9,377 nt of DNA from JBKJUK01 sp046590705 (GTDB taxonomy: Bacteria; Acidobacteriota; Thermoanaerobaculia; Gp7-AA8): contig JBKJUK010000014.1 in NCBI GenBank assembly GCA_046590705.1, positions 1 to 9,377 on the forward strand. Reading direction: 5' to 3'. This document shows, in pieces, positions 1 to 6,235 of the stretch (the stretch's first letter is position 1; each line of letters opens with the position of its first letter). A program made the translations under genes and the position numbers. Below the pieces are notes generated by a model that saw only the letters and a list, made by a program, of their open reading frames with translations, was not told where the DNA came from and searched no databases.

Positions 1-84
1 ATCAGTAGTTAGTAATCAGTAGTTAGTAATCAGTAGTTAGTAATCAGTAGTTAGTAATCAGTAGTTAGTAATCAGTAGTTAGTA
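1..84. repeat. 14-bp tandem repeat array, six copies
   Basis: Six perfect head-to-tail copies of ATCAGTAGTTAGTA occupy the left edge and decay at position 85, where the sequence continues ACCAGG. The first copy begins at base 1, so the array probably extends beyond the window and its copy number is unknown. The period is not a multiple of three and no reading frame uses it. It is AT-rich compared with the rest of the window. A degenerate single copy in inverted orientation may sit at 438-451. Its function is unknown; such arrays change length easily by replication slippage. Confidence 0.95.
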
Positions 85-149
85 ACCAGGAGCTCTCAAC
101 CAATGCGTTGTTGAAGAGTAGCAGAGGGCACCCGCACGCAAATACGCGA

Positions 150-328
150 CGTCATTCCGACGAGCCGCGTAACCGTGATGAATACGCAGGCTTCACTGCG
201 AGGAGGAATCTCCGGTCCGCGCGGCTGCGGTGGAACGGCACCTCCCACGCGGCGCGGAACGGAGATTCCTCTCTTCGCAGTTACAGCACGCAAGCTGACC
301 TGAGCCTCACGTGCTCATCGGAATGACG
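150..328. repeat. Large imperfect palindrome (REP/MITE-like intergenic element)
   Basis: Three nested arm pairs are visible. Outer: GTCATTCCGACGAGC at 151-165 pairs with GCTCATCGGAATGAC at 313-327 with one mismatch, and C150 pairs with G328. Middle: 196-214 (CTGCGAGGAGGAATCTCCG) pairs with 260-280, with a 2-nt bulge. Inner: TCCGCGC at 216-222 pairs with GCGCGGA at 252-258. The whole could fold into a hairpin of about 180 nt in DNA or RNA. It holds no gene. The ATTCCGA...GAGGAATCTCC arrangement is the kind of arm seen in dispersed intergenic repeats of several bacterial genomes, so a multicopy non-autonomous element is the likeliest reading; that is inference, since only one copy is in view. 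Confidence 0.75.
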
Positions 329-460
329 GTGCCGCGATCCCGCTGTAGCTTCGCAAGGCCAACTAGAGCTTCACTGCAGATTGTGTAAGCATGCGCGAAC
401 GCAGTTCACCCCTACCACTGCACAGCAGCTTTATCCTACTGGATACTGGCTACTTCACCT
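329..460. other. Gene-free stretch downstream of the PBP gene
   Basis: Together with the two repeats to its left, this completes a 460-base region without a credible gene; the short frames here have no ribosome binding site or family resemblance. The only pattern I see is ACTGGATACTGGCT at 438-451, which matches the reverse complement of the left-edge 14-bp unit at 10 of 14 positions. I see no clear intrinsic terminator for the minus-strand operon that ends at 461. Confidence 0.5.
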
Positions 461-3055
461 CTACTCGCTACTCGGCGGAGGCGGTTCCTCGGTGGTCGTA
501 GTCACCGGCGGCTCGGTCGGTGGAGGCGGCTCCGGCGGCGGGTCATCGCGTCTGAATCTTCCGCCACCCAGCAATGGCTCCCCCGAAGTGGTCGTAACGG
601 GCTGCTGTTGCACTGGAGCGGGCTCGGTAGGACTCAGCGTCGCCGTCTGTCCCGGTGCGAGAATTGTCGGGTCTAAGTCAGTGGTGGTGGCCATTGGATC
701 TGTTCCGGGCATGGGATACAGGGGCTGCAGACCTGGAGAGTGGAGCGGGCAGAGGCCCATTGGCTGGGTCCCCTGCTTGAACGCTTCATTCACCACCATC
801 GCAGGGGGACATTGCGGGGTGGCCAGTCCACCGCTGTTTGCATCCACCTGCGTGAAGATGATTCCCGAAGGAGCTGGAAAATCCTGCAGCGGTTGACCCT
901 TCTGGATCTCGCGCATGTAACGCGACCAGATCGGTACGGCACCTTCCGCTCCTGACACGCCCACCGGCGAGTTGTCGTCGAAGCCGATCCAGGTCAGCGC
1001 CAGCGTCTGTGGCGTGAAGCCGATGAACCAGGCGTCCCGCTTGTCGTTTGTGGTTCCCGTCTTTCCGGCGACAGGACCTTTGACACCCAGAGATCGCGCC
1101 ACTGCTGCGGTTCCTCGATTCACTACACCTTCCATGATGTGGACCGTGAGGAAAACATCACGCGCCGGGAAGACCTGAACAGCCTTCACTTCATCGCCAC
1201 TGGCGACGACTTTTCCGCCTTCATTGGTCACGTATCTGATCGTTCGCAGAGGCGCGCGCGCGCCCATTCTGGCCAGAGTCGAATAGGCTTCGGCCATCTC
1301 GATCGGAGGAATCTCGACCGATCCGAGAATGAGAGAAGGCACATCCTCGAGTTCCTGCTGAACGCCGAGCACGTGTGCGGCCTTGATGGCAGCATCGACA
1401 CCTGTCGACAACCCGATGCGAACCGAGGCCACATTCATCGATTGCTCGAGCGCGCGGCGGACAGTCACGACACCGTTGTAGTGGTCGCCGTAATTACGCG
1501 GTGACCAGTCTTTGCTGTACCGCCGCTCGAGTACGAAGCGATTGTCGTTGACCAGCGTTGCAGGGGTGATGTTCTGATTCGAAAGTGAGGGCTCGAAGGC
1601 AGCGAGAAAGACGAACGGTTTGAAGAGCGAACCTACCTGACGCTTGGCGTTGAGTGCTCGATTGAACTGGCTGCGGTCGTAGTTGCGACCACCGACCAGT
1701 GCGCGGATTTCACCGGTCGGTACATCGACCGCCATCATCACGCCCTCGAGAGGATTCTTCGCCCGGCGCAGATCGCGGTTGCTCTTCTCCAGACCTCGCA
1801 GCCCGCTTTCCAGCGTCTTGGCAGCCTGATCCTGCCAGTCCAGATCGATGGCCGTATAGATCGACAGGCCGCGACCCTGCACATCGTCGATGCCGTAGTC
1901 GAGTTTCAACTCCTGCAGTACCCGGTCGACATAGAAGGGGATCGAACTGAGCCCTGCACGCTCCCGGAAAGGTTTCGTCGGCAGCTTCTCGGCCATGGCC
2001 TTTTGATATGTGGCCTGATCGATTTTCTTGTTTTTCAGCAGAAGTCCCAGAACCGTGTTGCGTCGCTCCAGCGAACGTGCCGGATGGGCGAAGGGAGAGT
2101 TGTTGTTCGGGCTGCGGACCATCCCGGCGATGATGGCCGCCTCGGAAACCGTGATCTCGTTGATGGGTTTGCCGAAATAAAACCTCGTTGCTTCACCAAC
2201 GCCGAGAATTGATATCGAGCGGTTGCGGCCCAGATAAATGTCGTTCAGGTAGGCTTCGAGGATTTCCTTCTTCGAGTATCTGGCGTCGAGGATCAGCGAC
2301 ATGAAGGCCTCGACGATCTTCCTCCGCATCGTTCGCTCGTTGGTCAGATAGTAGTTCTTCACCAGCTGCTGCGTGAGAGTCGAACCGCCTTCAGAGACGC
2401 CTTTTGCTTTCACGTTGCGAAACGCTGCTCGAGTGACTCCGATGGGGTCGACGCCCGGATGCTGAAAGAAGCGAAGATCTTCTGTCACCACCACAGAGTC
2501 GACGAGATGTTGCGGGACCTGACTGAGTGTCACGGGACGTCGGTTCTCGAGTTGGTCGCCGAGGAGTGAGGTCAACAATTCAGGCTCGAGAGCAGCGTCG
2601 GTGAGCGCGGCACCCTCGGGGGTAGTCACGTTGTCGATGACACTGGCCCCGAGTGTCAGCCGCACTTTTTGAGCCTGACGATCCCCTGAAGGATGGCTGA
2701 AAGGACGCAGAAAGAGGTCGATCGTACCCTTGCCGTACGTGGCGTCGCCAGGCTGAGTCAATTGCGAAGTCTCGCGAAAGCCGAGCCTCTGCAGCTTGTC
2801 GCGCAGTGCTCCGCCGTCGACTACGGTTCCCGCGTTCAGCCGGAAAATGTCTGTATAGATGCTGGTCGGCAGTGACACACGACGCACTTCGAACGTTTTT
2901 ACGGCCTGATAATAGACGTAGCCCGAGACCAGAATTGCCAGCACCGCAATGGTGAGCAGAGAGATCGAGACGATCTGGACCACCCGTCGACGATTCCATT
3001 TGAACGGCGCAGGGGGTACCGGAGTTTCAGGAGGCGGCATCATCGGTTCAGTCAT
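461..3055 (-). CDS. mrcB: Bifunctional class A penicillin-binding protein, PBP1b type
   Basis: This inner-membrane enzyme polymerises lipid II into glycan strands and cross-links their peptides in the periplasm. The 864 residues show a Pro-rich cytoplasmic start, one membrane anchor (about 25-48), a UB2H-like domain (about 60-140) and a family 51 glycosyltransferase domain (about 170-350). The transferase has its catalytic Glu192 in TEDLRFFQHPGVD, GGSTLTQQLVKN at 223-234, and the RKIVEA and EAYLNDIYLG motifs. The transpeptidase domain has S476-LF-K479, S539-M-N541 and K665-T-G, so both active sites look intact. After it comes a Cys pair (C749, C769) and a low-complexity tail from about residue 784, rich in Pro, Thr and Glu. 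In E. coli the UB2H domain docks the lipoprotein activator LpoB; an equivalent partner here is inference. The ATG shares 4 bp with the pgeF stop and has no Shine-Dalgarno of its own, which suggests translational coupling. Confidence 0.96.
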   Translation of the reverse strand: MTEPMMPPPETPVPPAPFKWNRRRVVQIVSISLLTIAVLAILVSGYVYYQAVKTFEVRRVSLPTSIYTDIFRLNAGTVVDGGALRDKLQRLGFRETSQLTQPGDATYGKGTIDLFLRPFSHPSGDRQAQKVRLTLGASVIDNVTTPEGAALTDAALEPELLTSLLGDQLENRRPVTLSQVPQHLVDSVVVTEDLRFFQHPGVDPIGVTRAAFRNVKAKGVSEGGSTLTQQLVKNYYLTNERTMRRKIVEAFMSLILDARYSKKEILEAYLNDIYLGRNRSISILGVGEATRFYFGKPINEITVSEAAIIAGMVRSPNNNSPFAHPARSLERRNTVLGLLLKNKKIDQATYQKAMAEKLPTKPFRERAGLSSIPFYVDRVLQELKLDYGIDDVQGRGLSIYTAIDLDWQDQAAKTLESGLRGLEKSNRDLRRAKNPLEGVMMAVDVPTGEIRALVGGRNYDRSQFNRALNAKRQVGSLFKPFVFLAAFEPSLSNQNITPATLVNDNRFVLERRYSKDWSPRNYGDHYNGVVTVRRALEQSMNVASVRIGLSTGVDAAIKAAHVLGVQQELEDVPSLILGSVEIPPIEMAEAYSTLARMGARAPLRTIRYVTNEGGKVVASGDEVKAVQVFPARDVFLTVHIMEGVVNRGTAAVARSLGVKGPVAGKTGTTNDKRDAWFIGFTPQTLALTWIGFDDNSPVGVSGAEGAVPIWSRYMREIQKGQPLQDFPAPSGIIFTQVDANSGGLATPQCPPAMVVNEAFKQGTQPMGLCPLHSPGLQPLYPMPGTDPMATTTDLDPTILAPGQTATLSPTEPAPVQQQPVTTTSGEPLLGGGRFRRDDPPPEPPPPTEPPVTTTTEEPPPPSSE

Positions 3056-3798
3056 TGTTGAGCCACAATGGCAAAGTTCCTGCCCGCTCGGCTCGAGTCA
3101 CGCCGGTAAGAGTGGAATATGGATCCGTCACAGCGCGTGCAGAGCCCGCTGTCGACGATCGATTCTGAAGGGATACCGCGAGCCAGCAGCAGCTTGCGCG
3201 TGAGGCCTGGAAGATCGAAGTGGGCTTTGGCCCTCGACTTGTCTACGAATTCATCGACCTGGCCGTACGATTCCTGAAACTGTTTGACGACTTCCGGGCC
3301 GACCTCGAAGCAGCAGGCCCGGATGGACGGCCCGAGAAACGCCGTCGCTGTCTTCGCGCTGAAGGCCGAGACGGCCATGGCCTCGAGGAGTCGATGCGTA
3401 ATCTGCAGCACACCTCCCCTCCACCCCGAGTGCGCGCTGCCGAGGATCTCGTGATCGGGATCGACGAGTGTGACAGGAAGGCAGTCCGCTACTTTGGTTC
3501 CGAGCGCTACGTTGCTGGACCGGGTCCAGAGGGCATCGGAAGCTTCCGCTTCCAGCCAGGTCGGGGCTCCTCTATGGACTTCGAGAACGGTCGAGCCATG
3601 AACCTGATGCGAAGTGCGGAAACTGGCGTCGATTCCGAATCTTTCCCGGATCACTTTCCGAATCAGCTCGACGTTCTCATTCGTCAGAAGGCCAGTGAAG
3701 TCTTTGGTCGTGTAAAAGAGCGAGTTGATGGAGGTCGAGCCGCGCCACACTACGATCCTGCCAATTGGCGAGGGTTCCACATCGAAATGGACAGTCAT
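3052..3798 (-). CDS. pgeF: PgeF/YfiH family (multicopper-oxidase-fold, laccase domain) protein
   Basis: This is a cytosolic protein of the YfiH/YlmD/LACC1 family. Members have been reported to act as purine nucleoside enzymes, and E. coli YfiH (PgeF) has been linked to keeping wrong amino acids out of the peptidoglycan stem peptide. All 248 residues fit the family length. The expected metal ligands are present: His67 in HQVHG (64-68), Cys106 in ADCLPV and His123 in AHSGWRGG. GPSIRACCFEVGPEV (156-170) and the C-terminal CTRCDGSIFHSYRRD (220-234) are also typical. It lies 57 bp after the DUF4388 gene on the same strand, and its stop overlaps the start of the PBP gene in an ATGA. That pairing fits the peptidoglycan role better than a purely purine-metabolic one, which is inference. 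The start ATG has only a weak ribosome binding site. Confidence 0.95.
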   Translation of the reverse strand: MTVHFDVEPSPIGRIVVWRGSTSINSLFYTTKDFTGLLTNENVELIRKVIRERFGIDASFRTSHQVHGSTVLEVHRGAPTWLEAEASDALWTRSSNVALGTKVADCLPVTLVDPDHEILGSAHSGWRGGVLQITHRLLEAMAVSAFSAKTATAFLGPSIRACCFEVGPEVVKQFQESYGQVDEFVDKSRAKAHFDLPGLTRKLLLARGIPSESIVDSGLCTRCDGSIFHSYRRDSSRAGRNFAIVAQQ

Positions 3799-3814
3799 AC
3801 GCTGATGCTATGCG

Positions 3815-3844
3815 AAAGTCGCGCGCGATCAGGCGGGCGACTTT
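3815..3844. terminator. Hairpin between the DUF4388 gene and pgeF
   Basis: AAAGTCGC at 3815-3822 is the exact reverse complement of GCGACTTT at 3837-3844, an 8-bp stem with a 14-nt loop. It lies between the DUF4388 stop and the pgeF start. There is only a three-T end and no long U-tract, so it may be a weak attenuator or a processing or stability hairpin that lowers downstream expression rather than a full stop. Confidence 0.35.
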
Positions 3845-3855
3845 GACCGGAGCGA

Positions 3856-4662
3856 TCAGGACGCGACTTTGGCCACCCCGTTGAGGTCAGCGCGCATCTG
3901 CTCGGTCACGGCGACACCGCGCAGAAGCGCCGCGGTTTTTTCCATCTCGCCGATCATCTGACGGATCGCTGAGAATCCATCACCGTTCGATATGGCGTCG
4001 AGCGCAGCGCGGTGATGACGTTCGATCGACTTGTGACCGGAACCGAGGTGCTGTTCCGCGACGGCCCTGACTCGATCTGCCAGCTGATTCAATTCATCGG
4101 AAGCGGGGCTTCCGGCGTTGTCAGCTTTTTTTTTTAGTCCCACCAGCTCGGCAGTGACCAGACCGTAGAGAACTTTCGCCACGTCGAAGGAAGAGATACC
4201 GAGAGTTTTCCCGATATCGGCAATGGACCGCAGACCGTCAATTTTTGTGATGAGCAGCCACTCCTGTGGATTCAACGTAACCTGCTCATGACGCTGCTCA
4301 CGAGGTAACAGACAAGGCACGTGGTCAACCGAGGGGATCCGCTTCGACAGCACTCTCCACTCGTCGAGCCGTCGGGCGGCTTCCATGAGCAGATTTGTGT
4401 TGGACTTGGTGATGGTCTGGCGGTTGGGCTCATCCGCCGGGGAGAACTTGAATTCACCATGGTTCCAGATTGCCAGCGCGTAGATCGCCTCTTCTCCGAG
4501 AAGCTCTCCTACTTCCGCGTGAACCATCTGACCGTTTTTTAGAAAGATGAGACCCTGCTCCTCATCGCGAACGAGAGTGAACTTACCCGTCTTCGCAGAG
4601 ACGCTGACCAGTTGGATGATATCTGGTAGCGGAAGCTCTTTCAGTGAGCCTTGAAAAGCCAT
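3856..4662 (-). CDS. DUF4388 (PATAN-like) protein with putative winged-helix domain
   Basis: The start chosen here gives MAFQGSLKELPLPDIIQLVS, the usual beginning of DUF4388 proteins; an in-frame ATG at 4704 would add 14 residues unlike the family, and neither start has a good ribosome binding site. From the chosen start, residues 1 to about 95 form the DUF4388/PATAN domain (KTGKFTLV, GLIFLKNGQMVHAEVGELLGEEA), common in two-component and gliding or motility regulators. Residues about 133-178 (EWLLITKIDGLRSIADIG...LYGLVTAELVGL) look like a winged helix. The remaining 100 or so residues are a mostly helical tail without a family I recognise. The likely role is protein-protein regulation; the target is unknown. 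A run of ten A (coding strand, 4126-4135) encodes three Lys at the junction before the tail: losing or gaining one A brings a stop within about 15 codons. It is first in an operon with pgeF and the PBP gene. Confidence 0.88.
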   Translation of the reverse strand: MAFQGSLKELPLPDIIQLVSVSAKTGKFTLVRDEEQGLIFLKNGQMVHAEVGELLGEEAIYALAIWNHGEFKFSPADEPNRQTITKSNTNLLMEAARRLDEWRVLSKRIPSVDHVPCLLPREQRHEQVTLNPQEWLLITKIDGLRSIADIGKTLGISSFDVAKVLYGLVTAELVGLKKKADNAGSPASDELNQLADRVRAVAEQHLGSGHKSIERHHRAALDAISNGDGFSAIRQMIGEMEKTAALLRGVAVTEQMRADLNGVAKVAS

Positions 4663-4753
4663 TGCACCCCATTGCTGTGTCGCCAGCGACGACAGCGATC
4701 CCATCCCATCATGATGAGTACAGAAGATTTTTGATTCAGGACGGGACGGCTGA

Positions 4754-4783
4754 AGCGTAGCGTATTCGTAAAGACGGCGTCAA
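4754..4783 (-). promoter_or_regulatory. Candidate sigma70-type promoter for the DUF4388-pgeF-PBP operon
   Basis: On the minus strand, TTGACG (4778-4783) is followed after 18 nt by TACGCT (4754-4759). The -35 matches the consensus at 5 of 6 positions; the -10 is weak, keeping T1, A2 and T6. Transcription would begin near 4747, leaving a leader of about 43 or 85 nt depending on the start used. The boxes resemble those of the tRNA promoter at 9035-9063, which supports the call. Confidence 0.45.
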
Positions 4784-4800
4784 GGATTGTGACGCTCCGG

Positions 4801-5295
4801 TCACGGACGCGTTTCCACTTCGGCGCGCGTCAACGTGGTTTCACAAATTGCACGTGCAGAAAGAGATCCCGCCGACAAGATTCCGGTCACGAATCTCAGA
4901 AGGTTGCCGCTCTCCCGAATACCGATAGCCTGACTGAAACCATCGAGCACCAGTGGCAAGGTGAGGCCGAGAAGGACCGGCCACGACAGTCGTCGGCGGA
5001 GAGAGGATAGAAACCACGCCGGCGAGAAAGCCAGCAGTCCAGCCAGACCTATCCCAGCGTAGACCCCCAGGCACCGGGCGCAAACGGGCATGGTCTGTCC
5101 AGCGAGAGAAAAGCTTCTGCCGTCGATTCCATGGCAGAGCAGCCGGAATGGCGCCTCGAGGGTGTTTCCTGCCCCGCCTGCGATCAGAAGAGTCGTGGCG
5201 ATGATTGAACCGATCAGGAGAACAGCGGCGAGTAGCAGCGCGAGGGCGAAAATGCGCGCGGCTGCAACCGCCGGGCGATCAGCGACTGGGCGCAA
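4801..5295 (-). CDS. DUF2085 family membrane protein
   Basis: This 164-residue integral membrane protein belongs to a widespread family of unknown function. The signature is clear: RLLCHGIDGRSFSLAGQTMPVCARCLGVYAGI (C54-H55, then C72-x-x-C75), followed by DGFSQAIGIRESGNLLRFVTG (118-138). The Cys/His arrangement could bind a metal or form a redox pair, though neither has been shown to my knowledge. Hydrophobic segments lie at about 14-40, 77-97 and 104-122. The start is a TTG, because no in-frame ATG exists before the conserved region. There is no Shine-Dalgarno, and the start lies 17 bp inside the upstream DUF4013 gene, so translation is probably coupled to it. An earlier non-ATG start cannot be excluded. 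Confidence 0.9.
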   Translation of the reverse strand: MRPVADRPAVAAARIFALALLLAAVLLIGSIIATTLLIAGGAGNTLEAPFRLLCHGIDGRSFSLAGQTMPVCARCLGVYAGIGLAGLLAFSPAWFLSSLRRRLSWPVLLGLTLPLVLDGFSQAIGIRESGNLLRFVTGILSAGSLSARAICETTLTRAEVETRP

Positions 5296-5962
5296 GGCGG
5301 TAGGCGTCAGCGAATGCGTAGGTGGAAATCAGCAGGGCCCAGAAGCTGGTGAAAACGATGCCGACGCAGAAAATGAATATACCGAACTGCGAAAGGAATC
5401 CGCCAACGAAATAGATCAGGAATGCCAGCAGGTAGTTGCCGATGTTGTGACGCACCTGGCGTTGCAGCAGTGAGAGCTTGAAGGCATCGCCGATCTCCCC
5501 GCTGATCATTACATTGAGAATGGCTGCAGGCGCGAAGAAGGTGACCAGCAGAACGAAAGGCACGAACATGAGCACCACGCAGGTGATGCCACAACCGGCA
5601 AAGTTCTGCGCCTGGCCCCCCGAGTCCATGAGTGCCGAGGCGAGGGCGAAGAGTACTCCGAAGCAGATCAGCGGGAGGAAAATGAGCACTGCTACAAGAA
5701 CGATTTTGAGCCCTTCGCTGAACATCTCACCCAGTCGATTCCATTCGGGAAGTGGAGCGCTCTCGCCCGCCACTACATTCCGAGCCAGCCTGGCAAGATA
5801 GCCGGCGATGAAGAAGATCCCGACAAGCAGAAAGGCCGCCGCGTAGAACAGACCTCCCACGAGAACCTTCTCGAGCCACTTGCGATCCTCGAATACGAAG
5901 GTGAAGGGCTTCGCCAGATCAATGGTCGGCGAACTAGGTGCGATCAGTGGTGGCGTGGTCAT
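5279..5962 (-). CDS. DUF4013 family polytopic membrane protein
   Basis: The 227 residues contain about five to six membrane segments (about 33-55, 86-110, 125-150, 176-190 and 193-215). The family hallmarks are a Trp just before the first helix (DRKWLEKVLVGGLF), then GYLARLARNVVAGESAPLPEWNRLGEMFSEGLK (54-86). DUF4013 proteins are found in bacteria and archaea and have no established function; the repeated hydrophobic pattern suggests a membrane scaffold or transporter-like fold, which is speculation. The ATG is preceded by GAGG four nt upstream. It is the first gene of a two-gene unit with DUF2085. Confidence 0.88.
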   Translation of the reverse strand: MTTPPLIAPSSPTIDLAKPFTFVFEDRKWLEKVLVGGLFYAAAFLLVGIFFIAGYLARLARNVVAGESAPLPEWNRLGEMFSEGLKIVLVAVLIFLPLICFGVLFALASALMDSGGQAQNFAGCGITCVVLMFVPFVLLVTFFAPAAILNVMISGEIGDAFKLSLLQRQVRHNIGNYLLAFLIYFVGGFLSQFGIFIFCVGIVFTSFWALLISTYAFADAYRLAPSR

Positions 5963-5982
5963 CGTCCTCAGCAGGTAGTCTC

Positions 5983-5988
5983 AGTGTA
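5983..5988 (-). promoter_or_regulatory. Possible extended -10 box for the DUF4013-DUF2085 unit
   Basis: The minus strand reads TGCTACACT here: TACACT matches the -10 consensus at 4 of 6 positions and is preceded by the TGn extension. No good -35 stands 16-19 nt upstream. Transcription would begin roughly 14-17 nt before the ATG at 5962. Confidence 0.25.
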
Positions 5989-6009
5989 GCATCGCAGCGT
6001 ACGACGCCA

Positions 6010-6058
6010 GGGCTGAGCGGGCACTCGTCGCAGGTGCCCGTCGTCGGTGATTCAGCCC
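6010..6058. repeat. Nested inverted repeat in the divergent intergenic region
   Basis: GGGCTGA at 6010-6016 pairs with TCAGCCC at 6052-6058, and inside it CGGGCAC at 6018-6024 pairs with GTGCCCG at 6034-6040, leaving a 9-nt loop. The two perfect 7-bp stems are separated by 1 nt on one side and 11 nt on the other. The structure lies between the divergent DUF4013 and TonB-like genes and could be a DNA-binding palindrome, a 5' leader structure of the plus-strand transcript, or an intergenic repeat. Confidence 0.5.
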
Positions 6059-6235
6059 GGGTCGCTTGCCCGTCTGGCTTCCCCGCCCGTACGCACCTCG
6101 CACACGCTGTCCCTGCTTCGGTTGCTGCGCGAATCGCGCTGACCGAAGGCTACCCTCTGATGCGCCGTCTGGCGCGGTGCTTCGTTCTCGTGGAAGAAAT
6201 GAACGGCGTCGAGGCTTTAACAGGTCGGACCCAGA

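Noticed and set aside
1..84. CRISPR array
   Set aside because: The repeats are directly adjacent 14-mers without spacers and no cas genes are present.
150..328. Insertion sequence or attachment site
   Set aside because: No transposase or integrase frame lies inside or next to the palindrome, and no target-site duplication is evident.
381..896. A Gly/Ser/Val-rich 171-codon plus-strand frame
   Set aside because: It is the complement of the Pro/Thr-rich tail of the PBP; its low complexity mirrors that tail.
3220..3846. A 208-codon open frame on the plus strand opposite pgeF
   Set aside because: It is antisense to a well-recognised gene, shows no family pattern, and arises from the codon bias of the true gene.
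4789..4804. GTGAC/GTCAC hairpin at the DUF2085 stop as a terminator
   Set aside because: Only 5 bp, overlaps the stop codon and lacks a T-run; too weak to call.
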